64,000 nt of DNA from Erodium maritimum (GCA_963921825.1 OY997596.1:7569001-7633000); one strand, 5' to 3'; positions 11,756-25,080 are shown, counted from the first letter of the stretch. The notes: a model not told the origin generated them from the letters alone. Numbers and translations: made by a program.

Positions 11756-12850
11756 ATGTCGGAAATTCCATCGACGAGTACTGAGGCTTCTCATGCTATT
11801 TTGGGATTAAATGGACTCAAATTGAATGGGCATACACTTATCGTTGCTTTGGCTCGTCCTGAAACTCACAATCGCGAAATTAGAGCTTTCGAAGCTCGGT
11901 TCCCTCGTGCAGACCCTCGTGGTGTGGTCCAGGTGGAAGGGATTCAAGAACCTGGATTTGGTACCAGTGGGTCTAGTCAGTCGTGTTCCGGCGATGGTCC
12001 GACCTCTTATTTGAATTTAAAAAGTCCTGCAACAACGCGATCTAATCCGGGTTCAGTTGATTATGGAGAAGATCTCGGAGTGAGTGATCCGACTGATGTG
12101 TCTGGAGAGACTCACAGGATTGTTGATTCGTGTGCAGATGCTTTGGTTGTGAGTCGGGCTGAGTCACAGGCCTCTACATGTGCTGGTCGGTCTATGCAGG
12201 CCACAGAGACTTCAGAACAGGCTCAAGGGATTGGCCACGCTCCTAAGGTGGCAGTGTTTGGTGAAGGACCTCGGATTGATGTTTCAAACCCGGTTGTCGA
12301 TCAAGTAAGCCCTTGGAAGGACGCTTTGACTAAATCCCCGAATCTTGAGGCTTTACCTCAACCAATGAAGGGACGTGGTCGTCCAAAAAAGGGACAACTA
12401 AAGAGAAGTGTTCCCCCAGCTGTTTTTTATCAGTCAAGAGCCAAGACATCCGCTGATAAAGGAGACATTCCAGGGAGCTTCACTGTTGATATTTCTAAAC
12501 AAGATAGCTTGGGTGCTTGGAGTTTTAGCACGAAAGTTGGAAAAAAAAAGCCGGTCGACCTTGCTTCTTTGGCCCTCGAATGTAGAGAAAACGTCGAGGT
12601 TAGTGAGGACGTGGTTTACCCTGATCCGACTACAGAAGAAGCTCTTATTCCGTTTCTGGTGTCTAACCGGTTTCTCTGTTTGAATTCGAGTAGGAAGTAG
12701 ATGTTTGTTTTGTTTTGTTTTCTTGCTTGGATCTTTTGTTACTCTTTGTAACTGTTTTGGTGTGGAGAAACGGTCCTTTTTTAGATCGTTTTCTGGTTTG
12801 TTTTACTTTCTTGTAGAACAACTGCTTAATACATTTTTAGCTTATCAAAA

Positions 12851-13853
12851 GAACAATACACGTACACTCCATTTTCACATTCACCAGTCAAAAGCTTCAC
12901 AAAGTACTATTGCCGACATACGATTTGTAATGAGGTTACAGAGAATACTACAAAAAAAAAGCCTCCATGTTCATGTTTTTGTCACAACCCGTTTTGTTTC
13001 ATTTCATAATATTCCACCATCATGTGCTTTGTTTCAACTACAAGATTTTATTCAAGTTATGAATCAAGCACAGGCATGTGGATGAATTGTATTAATAGTT
13101 TTTACATGGGAGTCTTAAATTTGATTAGAAAGAATATAACTCAAGCGGGGTATTTTCTGGATAGGGATTTTTTGACAGCCGATAATGTAAGTTTTAATCG
13201 AATCGATTCACAATCATGCAATTGAAATCCCTAATATTGCATAAAACATAAGGCCTAGATCTTAGGACAATATGATGTTCACAATCATTAACGATAAAGA
13301 GAACGTACCTTGATCCATAAGAACAATAGTAGGACTTGGGTGATGGAATTGATTTCTCTCCCTTGACCCCTTTAGGCGACTTGAGTAGTTTTCTGTGATG
13401 GCTAAGAAATCTAATATATTGGATAGAGAGAGGACTAATTCCTAAGGTTTCATACTTATATACCCACCATCAGGATCATAATAGGAATTACCTTTAATTA
13501 AATAAACCAACAATAATTACCTTAATTAAACCAATATACTTGGGCCACATAATAGGCTTAGACATAATAAAGTCTAACAGATAAGAGACCAATCCGAGAC
13601 CAATCCAAGCTTCCTATGGATTAGTGTAATATCAGCTCAAGGTTTACTAGCTCAAGGAGTGAGAAAAGCTATAGGGCTGGGGACATCCACTCTTATTTTT
13701 TCGGGTGTTCCTTGGTTTGGGTCATTTGTATTTAGAATTTGATAAAACGATATAGTATTTATATTCATAAGACTAAATAGTCATAACCCTAATCTAGTAA
13801 AAGAATAAATAATATAGATTTGGAAACATGTGTCTTTTAAGGACATCTCTGAT
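12851..13853. other. AT-rich DNA without a recognised gene
   Basis: No frame with a known domain occurs. The stretch at about 13320-13700 looks like decayed repeat DNA but I could not assign it to a family. Confidence 0.35.
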
Positions 13854-14291
13854 TTATTGGTCTAATTTTGTGTATGTGTTGTGTTACTCTCTTAGTTTGC
13901 TTAATAGAAATCACTCTCATAACTTAGAACACAGGTACACCTATGCTATGTGAAGATCTTGCACTATAATCTCGGTTTTACGAAGTTATCCCGATATCTG
14001 TTGTAACTTTTATTATTCGTGATATTAGTAATTAGTATCATTTCAATAAAAAAATCCTACTTTCTAACAACATTGACGCATAGGTGTACTTGTGTGTTTT
14101 ATTGGTCTAATATTGTGTCTGTGTCGTATTACTCTCTTAGTTTGCTTAATAGGAATCACTCACATACCTATGCCATGTAAAGATCTTGCACCATAATCTC
14201 GATTTTACAAATTTATCCTGATATCTGTTGTAACTAGTATTATTCGTGATATCAGTTAGTATCATTTCAAAAAAAAAAATCACATTGACGC
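13854..14291 (+). repeat. Direct duplication of about 200 bp
   Basis: Copy 1 lies at about 13854-14082 and copy 2 at about 14099-14291. They share TTATTGGTCTAAT, TTACTCTCTTAGTTTGCTTA, AAGATCTTGCAC and ATATCTGTTGTAACT in the same order, and both end with an A-run and CATTGACGCA. Copy 2 is slightly shorter. Confidence 0.7.
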
Positions 14292-15637
14292 ACCACATAT
14301 ACATTTCAGTGCCGTAGCAAATATATAAAATTGGCCACAGTGGCAACTAGAATCCAATGGTTTTGTATTTTATTATTATGATTAACTATTCTACACCTGA
14401 AGCATGCATGCACTACCTATTATATTAACCCTACTTTTATTAATTTTGCTTCAAAACTTGTGGAGAATAAAGTTCCTGCCTGGCAGGAAAGCACTCTCTT
14501 GATTTCAATTTTAAATGCAATTTTTTTATAAAAGGATTTTTTTTGTGCAAATCAAAATACTTAAACAATTTGATAGATTAATGCTCCACTGCCAACGTAG
14601 TTTTGTATTCATAGCACCCATGTGGATTTCTGTTTGCAAGTCAATTAATGCCTTATTTAATCCTCGCTTTTTCCCCATTAAGCTTTAACCAGAGGTAAGG
14701 CATCCCATCTGTACGTAATCCACCTTAAAAATTGTTTTGAGGGAAATATTTTCAATTTAATTTATTCTATCCCCTTTTTATATTCGCTCGTCTTTATATT
14801 ATATATCAGGAACTTTTAAGAAATGCAAATCTATGCGGTAAAGAAAGTGTTGAGAAAATTCGGGAATTCAAAGAGAGTGTTGGCACGTGCTTCTATTCTA
14901 AATCCTATTTTATTCCTTTAATTTTCTATAGAAAAAACTTTGTTATTTTATTATACAAAAGTCAAACATTAAATCATAACCCACATATATGAGATATATC
15001 AGGTTTTACCATATTAATTCTCAAAATGTATCAAAATCTGTTAAGTGTGACTAACGCCGTGAAATACCAGTCACATGCTTGTCACGTGCTCTAAAACTTT
15101 CATATAACGAAAACTTCAATTTTTCGTTTATTGTCAAATCATAACCATGAACTATCAATTTTTTTCTGTTACTCACTTAACGACTGTTAGACTTGCGGAC
15201 GAAAAATACAATAGTTACTAGTCAACGTTACTATATGACAATTTACATTTGTTAGTTAAGATTTAGTATTAAACAAAAGGTGAGCGTGCGGACATGGATT
15301 AACCCCTTTACGATATTTAGATTGAGCTTTCTAGTTAAAATGTATTTCATAAAAAAGGAAAAATATATATAATTACATTTGGCAAGTTTTCGTATCAAGA
15401 GAAAAATCATGCTGTCCAAAAAAAGCAAAAACAACAGATCATCCAAAGGCGCGCCACGTGGCGAGCCATGCAAGCTCCCATTGGTGCCAGGTTTCTATCC
15501 GCTCCTCTGCCATGCGCGTCCCTGTTTCCAAACACCACATCCCAGAACCTTCTATAAGTCTCGGTTCACCTGATTTATTAACTTTCTCTTCTCACCTTCA
15601 AAAAAGAAAATTTCTCTTCTGTTACCCAATCAGAAAT
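14292..15637. other. AT-rich intergenic DNA downstream of the TPR gene
   Basis: No coding frame or clear repeat was recognised. The part next to 15638 is the 3' flank of the minus-strand TPR gene and should hold its 3' UTR and polyadenylation signal, which I could not pinpoint. Confidence 0.4.
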
Positions 15638-17572
15638 CTACACGTCGTCGTCTTTGAGAGGGAAACACGTGTCCTCCCCGCCGGTGTTCCAGAGGAAATG
15701 TGCGTAGTTTCCGGCGTAATGGCTGTTACCGGGATCGGCGTTGATGGCTTCCAGGTAGGTCTCCTCGGCCGCCCACGGCTCGTTCCTCGCCTTCCACAGA
15801 AACGTCGCGTACTTCTCCAACGCCTCCGCGTCCGGCGGCGTCACCTTTATGGCCCTCTTAAAGTACTCCTCCGCCCTACACGTAATTAATATCAAACTCG
15901 CAAGTCAACTACCATAATTAATAAGAAAATGAAAAGTCAAAAAAAGATCTTTGCTTTACTTATCTACCGGAGATCTTTTTCCCGTGAAGGCGCGTGAGAT
16001 CACGCGCCACCGACTAAGATCTACAGAACCACCCTAAAATCTAAGCAAAACGACAACGAATTCGTACTTGAAACCTTGTTTTTGAGTAAAATTAACCAAA
16101 CCCATAACAGTGTTTATGATTTTATATCAATTGCAGAAACAGTAAGAGACATTGAAATCGAGAACAGAACAAAGTTTGGATTTTTACCGGTCGTAATCGT
16201 GAGCGACGAGGAAGAGGAACTGTGCGTAATTGGCGAGGAGGAGAGGATTGTTGGGCTCCTGAGACAAGGTCCTCTGGTAAACGAGCTCTGTTTTGAAGTA
16301 ATCGGCGTAATCGTCGGACTCGATCTTGGCCGTCACCGGCGAGACGAATCTCCGGACCGTGTCGTGGTCCAGAGCTTCGTCTCTCAACATGGCCTGCAGA
16401 TTCGAAGCCTCCTCGACGATCGAGTTCCATAGAGCCACCTCTTCCTCGCCAACCACAGACTCAGCCTCCGTCGTCGTCCCAAACGACGACAATCGAAAAG
16501 CCTCCGTCGAGCTCCCTTCGCCGTCGGTCCCGCTCGCAATCGGCCGGAACTTCCCTCCGCCGCCGTTGTTCCCGCCGACCGACGCCGTGTTTCCGGTTAC
16601 CGAAAACGACTTAATCGACGACGAATCGAACTTCGGATTGTGGATACGGACTTCGGAAACGGACTCCGTCGCGACGGCGTAATCGGACGGTGGAGCGGCG
16701 ATTGCGGCGTTGCAGGCCATGGAATGGACGGTGAAGTTGGCGAGTAGGATCATGACGTAGACCATGAGAGTGGGGGTTTGCGAGAAGACTTGCTGGAACA
16801 GCCAGACGAAAGACGCGTGCATCTCCTTCTGCACACGCGCCAAAATCCCCTGCAAATCTTCGAAGTAGAGAGCCTCTCTCATCTGCAACGTGAAGCTCTG
16901 GAGCTCGCGGATGATGAACACCATCGACGAGAACGCTTTCTTAACGGAGCAATAAGCCGATTCACCGACTCGGCCGAGACCATCTTCGAATTTCATCTTC
17001 CTCTTGATAATCCGGAGCGATAGAGGAAGGTCTACGCAGTTGGCCTTCCGCTCGATGCTCGCCGGATCAACCTCGTCCTCCGACGACCAACTCTGCGGCT
17101 GTTGCTGAATCTCCGGCCACGGAGACGCCACCAGCTCAGGATTTCGATACTGTACAAAGTTGATGGTACTGTTGTTTCGGGAACCGACGTAGTTGTTCTC
17201 CATGAAATCGGAGATCAGTTCTGATTCTGAATCAACTGAATCGTCGCCGGAGAGTTGAAATTTGAGGGCCAATTCCTGAATCTTCCTGGAGAATTCTTCG
17301 TCGGAGAACGAATCTAAGTTTGCGCTGCAAGCCCTCCTTATTGTTCGGTTCCTCGATTTCATGAACCTACTAGACCCTGACCTCCGGAGGTGCGTCATTG
17401 TGGAACCGAACAGAGCTGAACGGAAAACCAGAGCTCCGGCGTCGTGGCGGTGGCTCCGTAGCCTTGGTGAGGGAGAGGAGCTAGCGGAGGGTAGAGCTTG
17501 AGAAGAAGAGGTACAGTGAGGAACTATTGGCTGCGACCACCGGAAACAGGTGGTGGCTACCTTTGCCGCCAT
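15638..17572 (-). CDS. Plant TPR-like protein, probably plastid-targeted
   Basis: A 540-residue protein from two exons on the minus strand, 17572-16188 and 15875-15638, joined across a 312-bp GT-AG intron that splits an Arg codon. The N-terminus (MAAKVATTCFRWSQP) is Ser/Arg-rich with few acidic residues for about 80 residues, like a chloroplast transit peptide (inference). A conserved central block follows (LPLSLRIIKRKM, then SAYCSVKKAFSSMVFIIREL), with a hydrophobic segment near TPTLMVYVMILLANFTVHSM that could be a membrane helix. The C-terminus has TPR-like helical repeats, with motifs NPLLLANYAQFLF, AEEYFKRAI, ALEKYATFLW and HYAGNYAHFLW. This architecture matches a conserved, poorly characterised plant TPR family (from memory, the Arabidopsis At2g29670/At1g07280 group). 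The start is the ATG at 17572. No frame defects are seen. Confidence 0.87.
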
Positions 17573-17646
17573 TGTTGAAGAAGCTGATGGATTCAATAAG
17601 GTAAATAATTCGTAGAAAGCTTTGTTTTTCAAAAGGGTAATTTTCT

Positions 17647-18035
17647 CTGCATCCAAACAAAACTTTAGAGCTGTTGCCGATCCGAGAAAAAAGCCTTTCG
17701 CCTTTCTATGTTTCAACTGAACGGAACCTGAAAATTTCAACACAACAAACAAAATTAAGTAAAAAAACATACCTAACCGACTCACTAAAATATCTCCATT
17801 TTCACAAACATTTCCCCAGAAAATCAACCCAAAAAAATCTTTACAAAATCTTCCGATTTTGTCGTCGGCAGTGCAATTTTTTTCTTTCATGGGGATTCAA
17901 ACCCAATCATTAGTTTAACACCAAAATCGGATCGGAGAAATCGCGGGTCAAGACCGAAAGTGCACGAAACTCGGAACGAAAATAAAACAGAGATCCCCAG
18001 AAGATGGAAAATTTAGAGTGATCCGATGAACTTAC
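17647..18035 (-). other. Probable 5' UTR intron of the TPR gene
   Basis: On the minus strand a good donor (ATAT then GTAAGTTC) begins at 18035, and a plausible acceptor (GGATGCAG) ends at 17647, about 75 bases before the ATG. The spliced leader would begin near 18110. Transcript evidence would be needed to fix the acceptor. Confidence 0.5.
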
Positions 18036-18136
18036 ATATTTCCAAGGATTTTTCCGGCGAATGGTCCCGGCGATTAAAATGTGAAGCAGGACCGTACGCT
18101 TCAGTTCTTATCAGGAACAGAGAAGGCTGATGCTCC

Positions 18137-18144
18137 TATATATA
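18137..18144 (-). promoter_or_regulatory. TATA box of the TPR gene
   Basis: TATATATA lies about 30 bases upstream of the expected transcription start (near 18110), in minus-strand orientation. A CACGTG G-box core lies further upstream near 18353. Confidence 0.5.
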
Positions 18145-18524
18145 CATACAAACAAGCTAAAATTAAATATCACGTTCTGTATAAAAATTAAATAAAATAA
18201 AAAATACGTATAAGGTAACGGAAGTGCAGGTTGCCGGTCACTTGACCTTTTAATTTCTGGCCTTTATGTACCGAGTCATGTACGTTTTTCACCTAAACTC
18301 ATTTACTTTTCCTGATTCAGTTCGCTCGGATCACACTGCTGCACGCCTGCCACGTGTTATTGTTGATCGGCTTTCAGTTGGGTAAACTGAAGTAGCGTGA
18401 TATCACCGACTTACGAGTGTGTTTGTTTCACCTTCAGTACATTTAGCACAGTTTCACTACTAATTTGTCTGTCTCTGTCTTATTTTCTGGAGCTTTTGAC
18501 CGACCTCTGCTATAGAAAAGTCCG

Positions 18525-21500
18525 ATTCTTTTTTTTTTTGACGAAAAAAGTGTAGAAATTTTATTCAAATTCAGCGGGAAGAATATATTGTATTGTATCG
18601 TAGAGAGTTCCTAACCATTAAACTTTTTAGCCATGGTGTGTCCTGTGATCGTGATTGTATTCAACTTCAACTTCTCAGTCATGGTGTGTCCTGTATGAGT
18701 GTGCCACGCCCAACACCAATAGAGACCCGGAGGCCACTATGTAATAATGCTTGGGTTGAGAAGATGATGGCCCAAGTAAAACTCGGGTTTCGACCAATTT
18801 GTTCCTACAGAAACGTTGTAGTAGGGAAGCACCGTGCCTTCAAAACCCAAGCCATTAATGGATGAAGTTTGCAGATGAGGCCCTAGGCTTGTTTCTCTTA
18901 TAGAGTCGTATTAACATCATATAGATGGCGGAAACCCTTACCTCGTGAGTTTTTGGGCATGCATAATATGTTCCGGTCCTGCCATATAGTAGGTCGCGTC
19001 GACCCCCACCACCCCCCAACCAGAAACGGGCTAGCGCTACGTGAATACGGTGCACAATTCGGCACAGGACCCAGAAAACGGACATAATATAAACCAAGAG
19101 GGAGGTGACTACTGATCGGATCATTACCTCCCTACCAACTGAAGAGAGGAGTTTACCCTCCCATGATATGATCGTAGCCAAGACTCGATTCCCAAGACAA
19201 GTCATGGTCGCGTTCCGGTTCCGTCCTACCATAGTTGGGACACCTAGATACATAGAGGCGGACGACGTCTTGGTTATAGACAGGATATCACATCATTCTT
19301 GGCGTACTATTGCCATTGTATTCGAAATGTCGTGAAATATCACACCCAGAATGTCGTGAAATCGCTGTGCCTCAGAAGGGGTAGCTCTTCAAAAGATGTA
19401 ACAATCATCAGTAAAAAAAACATATAGGAAATCTCTAGGGCACCTCTAGCGACCTAGATACCATGGGTGAGGCCTGCTCCTTGTGCTTCCTACAGGAGGT
19501 GAGACAATTCTTCCATACATAATAACAATAGATAGAGAGAGAGTGTGGGTCACCCTACTGGGTCCCCCTCGTCGGGACGATTCTCGGTGTTTCCCGGCCT
19601 CTTGATTAGACGAAGTAAGACATTGTCCGCATACAGAAGGACACCAGTTCTATCCAATTTGACGTGAAACCCAGCCTACCCATAATAGCAACGATATACC
19701 TCCACTCAACTCTATCGTAGGCCTTACTCAGATCGAACTTTAGGGTCATATACCCACCATCCCTTGTCGCTTCCTTTTCAGATAATGGGTGACCTCAAAG
19801 GAAATGAGGACATTGTCCTGGTTGCATCGACCCGGAATGAAAGCACCATGCGTCTCAGAGATCACATGTTAGAGTAAGGGTCAGAGGCGATTCGCCGAGA
19901 CTTTAGACATGATCCTAAAAATCATGCTACAGAGGGCTATGGGTGGTAGATCAGTGACCATATCCGGGTCAGGTTTTTTTGGGATGAGGACAATAGATGT
20001 ATCATTCAGCGCCAGATCAAAGCCCTTTGTTCGAATGACGTCCTATATAAATTGAACCACCTCTTCCGCCACCATGGGCCAGTAGTGTAAGAACCGCCCC
20101 CGGTCGATCCCGGTCAAACCGGTGATTCTTGGCAAAGTTTGACTTTCGGCCGGAAAAGTCAACCGATGACTCCGGGAATCGTTCGGGACCTATATGGGGC
20201 CCAAAAAGCTTAGTCGTCATCACAATTGGCTTAGTTGGGCCATTCCCTTTCGTTTGACTGTAATGTTGGAAAAGTCAAATTTTGGTCAAACCCGAACTTT
20301 TTATCGACTATTTTGGATTAATTAGAAGTGCTGGATTTTTAGCTAAGGACAAGTGGTCCCTACATGGACATTTGTCCCTATTAGCTTGGAGGGGAAGAAA
20401 AGAGGTTCAAAGTACCCTTTTACCCCTTCCAAATGTCCTTAAGTGGATAGAAATCAAAAAGGCTTTTGCTCATTCACACACTAGGTCATTTAAAGCTTTT
20501 GGAAGACACAAATCAGCTCATTTCCCCTTGTTGCAGCCGAATAGTGCTAGAGAGAGAGAGAAGGGAGAGCAACCTTGCTTGAAGAAGAAGAAAGGGAGTA
20601 AAAGAGTCATCTTGAAGGCCTTTCTTCATCAAAACATCTCCAAATTCATCTTTTCTTCACCATCTCGCCATCCTAAAGGTTTGTACACTCTTAACTTCTC
20701 ATTTCAATCATTTTATAGTTTTGGGTTTTTGTGGGTTTTGCTAGAACTAGAAGAGTTTGCTTCCTTGGTTGTTAGTTGGTGGTTTTGGAGAAGAATTAGT
20801 GAAGAATAGGTTGGTTTTTGTTATGTTGTTGAAGCTTTGATGGAACCCATTAAGGGTAGTGAAGTTTGGGCTTTGGTTTGACTGTTTTTGGAGGTTGGAT
20901 GGTGCTGGAAATGGAGTTTTAGTGTTGGTTTTCGCTGAAAACGAGTTGGGGAAGAAAGGGGAAATTCCTGCTCTGGTTTGGCACGGAATGGGACCTGGAG
21001 AGGGCCAAGTTCCGGCACGGCACGTGGCACGGAACGGGCCATGTTCCGGCATGGTACGCGGCGCGGAACGGCCCTGACTCCGGCACGGTACGCCACACGG
21101 TCCGCGTCTGATTCCGGGCCGTGACACGCTCCGGGTCTGGTTCCGGGTCGGGCTGTGGTACGGGTCTGGTCGGATTCCGGGCCTGATTTCCAGAACTGTG
21201 GGCCATCCAAATTGGGCATAGTTCGGGCCCAATTCACCCATTGGGCCTAGTGTCGAAATTAGAGAGTTTTCAGGTAAATTAATTTAAGAACCGTCTTTGT
21301 TTAGTTATTAATTTTTTGTATTGTTTGTGATCCAAGACCGTGGACCCAAGCTGGAGGAAAGAAGAAGACTTTGGGACCCGTGAGAAGACGGAGAGGAAGC
21401 TAGCCCGGACGTCAGCAGCTAAGAGTATTTTAGCTTTGGAGTTCGAGGTAGGGAAAAGCCGTAAACTCCACCCCTAATTTAAGAATGCTAATAGTATTCC

Positions 21501-23130
21501 TATAGGATAATTAATAACCGGAAAAGTCCTAGTTTTCATATAGGATGTGATTCACTAGAATAATCGTTTTTCAATTACAATAATAACCGGACGAGTCTAG
21601 TATGCATTTAGGATGTGATTCACTAGTTTAATTGCTTTCAATACTTGGGAAATTGCCGTGCTGGTAGAATGGTCACGACGAGCCTTAGGATTGTTTGTGA
21701 TTGTGTTTGATTGCCTCACATGTCGTGCTTGCTTAGTCTTTAGGTTAAGATAAGAGTCAAACTAAACTAGATAAATTGTGATGAGTGCGATATGCATGGT
21801 TGATCCGTATTATGATTGATTGAATGAATGTTTGAATGTAAATTGATTGTGTCAAATGGTATGATCAGGTGAGTGATAGACCGATGGGGCGTGGTTGGTA
21901 AGTGATACCGGTAAGCGTGATTGTTATTATGAGTTCTTTGTGGCGTGTTGTGGTAAGATTGTGAGTTGCTAAGCTATGAGTGTACTATGACTGTATGGTA
22001 TGTTACTCTCTTGTGTGTGATCTAAGAGGAGTTGTGTTCTGGTATGGTACCTACACCGAGGGGGTATGCCGGTGTGGGGTAGTACCTAGGTCGATGATTT
22101 GTGTTCCGACATGGTACCTACACCGAGGGGATATGCCGGTGTGGGGTAGTACCTAAGCTGAGGGATCGTGTTCACCCCGATGTGAATCCCGGGAAGACGT
22201 CCAGGCCGAAGGGAATTCCGATATGACGTGAGATTGTTTACCCTGCGGGGATTGTTACTTGTTGTTTCACCCTGAGAGTTGTTCCTTTGGAAGCATTTCC
22301 GGGAGAATATCTTGTTCCGCCCCAATGATTTATGGTCCTTTGGGGACATTTCCGAGAATCCCGACGATATGTGTCCCTTCAGGGATGTTTCCGGTAGCCT
22401 CGACGTATGTGTCTCCTCTGGACCGAAGGGAAATCCGACATGACACGATGACTAATTGTGGATCAGAGTATTGTGGTTTAAGTTATCGAAGTGACGTTTA
22501 AATGCTCTCTCTTTAGTTGTTTTTATTAAAGATTACACCGTCTCTCCTGGGTTTCCTTGAGCTACTGTTTTACTTAAGCATTGAAATTCTTATTGTTCTC
22601 TATTTATAGCATCTTGCTGGTTAATCGTACTAATTGTAACTTGTGGGTAATTGTGCAACTTCGGGTTTTATTACCAAAGTGTAGGTTTCTTTTACTTTAA
22701 TATTTTCCTTACTGAGCATAAGCTCACCCCCTTTCTTGTTTATTATTGTACATGTTATCTTGTTGAGTATATCTTGAGGACAGTTCAGGGCTCGGGAGCT
22801 CTTGGAGGGTCCGGGTGAAATTGGTGTTAGAGACGTATTTTACCGTTGTATTGAACTTCTCGTTTTGTTATATTTGAACTCAACTCATTCATTTACTGGA
22901 TTATGTTTGATTTAAAAACTTACTTTATCATAATTTATTCATTTATTGTCAATTATCTTTATCTTTTTCTCTCACGTCTCGAGTCCGGTCAAAACCGAAT
23001 TTGGGGCGTGACAAGTAGTGTTTTGGAGTAATGACATAAGGGAATCCCCGTTACTTGCCATCTTTGATTATGAAATACCGAGAAAACAATTTGAAGTCGT
23101 CCGCCATATTACGCCCCCCAGACCGATTAC
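18525..23130 (-). pseudogene. Decayed LINE reverse transcriptase, split by solo LTR 2
   Basis: On the minus strand the element ends at 18525-18545 with the complement of an A-tail. Reading 5' to 3' it carries remnants around 23100-23014, jumps the LTR, then resumes at 20085. A reverse-transcriptase segment near 19740-19680 reads LKFDLSKAYDRVEW in broken frames. The block at about 19253-18990 reads YLGVPTMVGRNRNATM...WEGKLLSSVGREVMIRSV, the usual plant L1 region after the RT domain. Many stops and frameshifts are present. The 5' half (ORF1 and endonuclease) was not found, consistent with 5' truncation near 23130. Confidence 0.78.
20086..23013 (-). mobile_element. Solo LTR, copy 2 (2.93 kb)
   Basis: Inverted relative to copies 1 and 3. 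The plus strand reads TGTAAGAACCGCCCCCGG at the left and TTTGGGGCGTGACA at the right, with a perfect 5-bp duplication AGTAG (20081-20085 and 23014-23018). It interrupts the minus-strand LINE. The conserved block CTGAGCATAAGCTCACCCCC lies near 22711. Internal repeats include two copies of about 65 bp around 22030-22155 (GGTACCTACACCGAGG...GCCGGTGTGGGGTAGTACCT) and a GC-rich CGGCACGG-type tract at 20970-21210. There is no internal retroviral-type gene. Confidence 0.85.
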
Positions 23131-25080
23131 TCGAGTCCGAGAAACTGGTTTGTGATAGGCAATAGTAGTTAGTTTGCACGTGTAATGTGATGACATCGAT
23201 TTGAACATATTAATAAATGTATTTCAGTCGAGTCGGGTCTTTTTACATTTTGATAAACACATTGATTTGAACTTGTTTTCAATTTTAATTCTACACAATA
23301 GACTGAGAATAGAGCGAATCAGTCTATTCCCATTGTGACATGATTTCAAATAGACCCACGAAATGAGTCTAGTTCATTCGTGGAGTCCACAGATTTTCTA
23401 AAAAATTAATCTTAATAGACCGAAATTAGACCGAATCAATCTAATTCCACTATAGATATTAGATTAGTCTAAGCTCTAGTTAATTTTTTACCGCCACACC
23501 TGCTTTTCCTATAATGCTCGACCGATAATTTTGTCATGTCCGAGTTCAATTAGAGTGTGCTGTTTTTGTTAAATCTTGATGGAATGGTTGCAGTACAATA
23601 TGATCTCATTTTATTATTTTATTATGAGATCATCAAGTACGAACTGTTTAAATAATCTGCTGATACTTTTATTACAATTTTTATTTCCCATGTGTTGTTT
23701 CTTTCCTGTTCTATATTATTTACGGCAAATGAAGACAAAGAAAAATAGAACTCTAATACAAAAGTTAAATATCAAGTTGGGTTTTTGGAGGAGGAATTAA
23801 CGGTCCAAAATAAAGCCTGATCACAAGAAAGCTGGAAACCACTTGCAGTTGCAGAGATATTTCGCATGTCCACGTTCGTGAAAATAAATAAACATAAACT
23901 AAAAATGAAACTTGAATGAGGGAGACTCAGCACAATCACAATCACACTATACTCCATCAACGATCGATATTAGCCTAACTTTTTTTTTTAGAGAAAAATT
24001 GATAGTTGTATGAATTAAAATAATAAAAAAGTTATTACCGTGGTAATGGTTCTTGAAGGGTCATTGATTCAAAAAAATTTAAGATAAAAAAACGATTCTA
24101 TAAAAAACGATTGTGGTAAACAAGATTCAGAACGAAAACAAGAATTGAAACTAAATCTAGAACAAAAATTAAAACCAAATGGTACAAACTGCCAAGAACC
24201 ACTCAAAGTAGTGCCTAAACACTGTTTGATCTTTGCTTTCCAAGTACTCTGTTCGTCGTGATGTAGGAGACCGAACTTGAACCTGACAGTCAGTAGGGGA
24301 GGATAGGTATGATTCAGAGATCCCTCCCGGTAAAAATCCATGAATCCTTGTTTGCTCATCGGGCTCGACGAGGCTGTATAACAATTCTCGACTAATTCGT
24401 CTGATTTTTCCCGACTAATTCGCTGGTCGTGTTCCCACTCGAGACGTGGGATGCTAAAATGGATAACACGATCATCACCGCAATAGGGAATCGTAGATCG
24501 TAGCCGATGCACCATCCTTTTTATACAACAACGACAGATTGTGGATGCACAAATGAGACCACCACCGTAATAGAGGGTAACGATCCGTCGCCGATACGCC
24601 ATCCTTCCGATGCAGCACTACTAACTTGTGGATGCGTAGAGAAGAGCACTACCAATAGTAGAGAGAAGAGGAGACTCGCGATCAATCTCGTTGTGGTTGG
24701 AGAAGTGCACAATAGTGATTCCATGATAGTTGCTACGACGGCTAGGGTTGAGATCTCTCAAACCTAGTAGAGCTCTTCTCTTTAATAGATTTATTAGCCC
24801 AACTTTATATTTCAGATTGTTTTTTTAGCACTGGTACGTATATTTTATTATTAATAACAATAACAAGTCACTTATGATAATTCATAAGTAGACGTACACA
24901 AAAAAGAAATCATAATAAATGGAAAGAGGATTAGACATATTTGGAACGCATATCTTATAGCTAATGTCCGGCTAATCCAAGTAATTAGTAGGGGTGGTTC
25001 CCTATTCTTTTAGTAAGTAACACGATAGATTTAGGTGACTTTCCTTGCCTCGACCTGATCAAACATATGATGTCAGGATA
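23131..25080. other. Repeat-poor region without a recognised gene
   Basis: Frames at 24069-24767 on both strands match no family I know. At about 24500-24655 two imperfect direct copies of about 70-85 bp share GCCGATRC.CCATCCTT and TTGTGGATGC. The rest is AT-rich. Confidence 0.35.

Larger units (their letters stand above)
7440..12850 (+). pseudogene. LINE-like ORF1 relic, split by a solo LTR
   Basis: The two parts, 7440-8287 and 11756-12850, are separated by the LTR at 8288-11755. The left part has a basic Lys/Arg-rich frame broken by a stop near 8096. The right part has a long frame (11756-12700). Near its start ILGLNGLKLNGHTLIVALA fits the end of an RNA-recognition motif (alpha2-beta4), as in ORF1 proteins of some plant LINEs. 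It later carries an AT-hook-like GRGRPKK near residue 205. The region ends with a T-rich segment and TTAGCTTATCAAAAG, like an L1 3' end. No endonuclease or reverse transcriptase is present. Removing the LTR does not give one clean frame, so the unit was already decayed or was always non-autonomous. Confidence 0.5.

Noticed and set aside
16076..17023. Plus-strand open frames of about 80-120 residues
   Set aside because: They are reverse-strand shadows of the TPR gene's first coding exon.
17573..17890. N-terminal extension of the TPR protein
   Set aside because: The open frame upstream of 17572 reads through a probable 5' UTR intron; the ATG at 17572 starts the conserved plastid-type N-terminus.
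20747..21241. Overlapping GC-rich open frames on several strands
   Set aside because: They arise from CGGCACGG-type repeats in solo LTR 2; no domain or codon signal.
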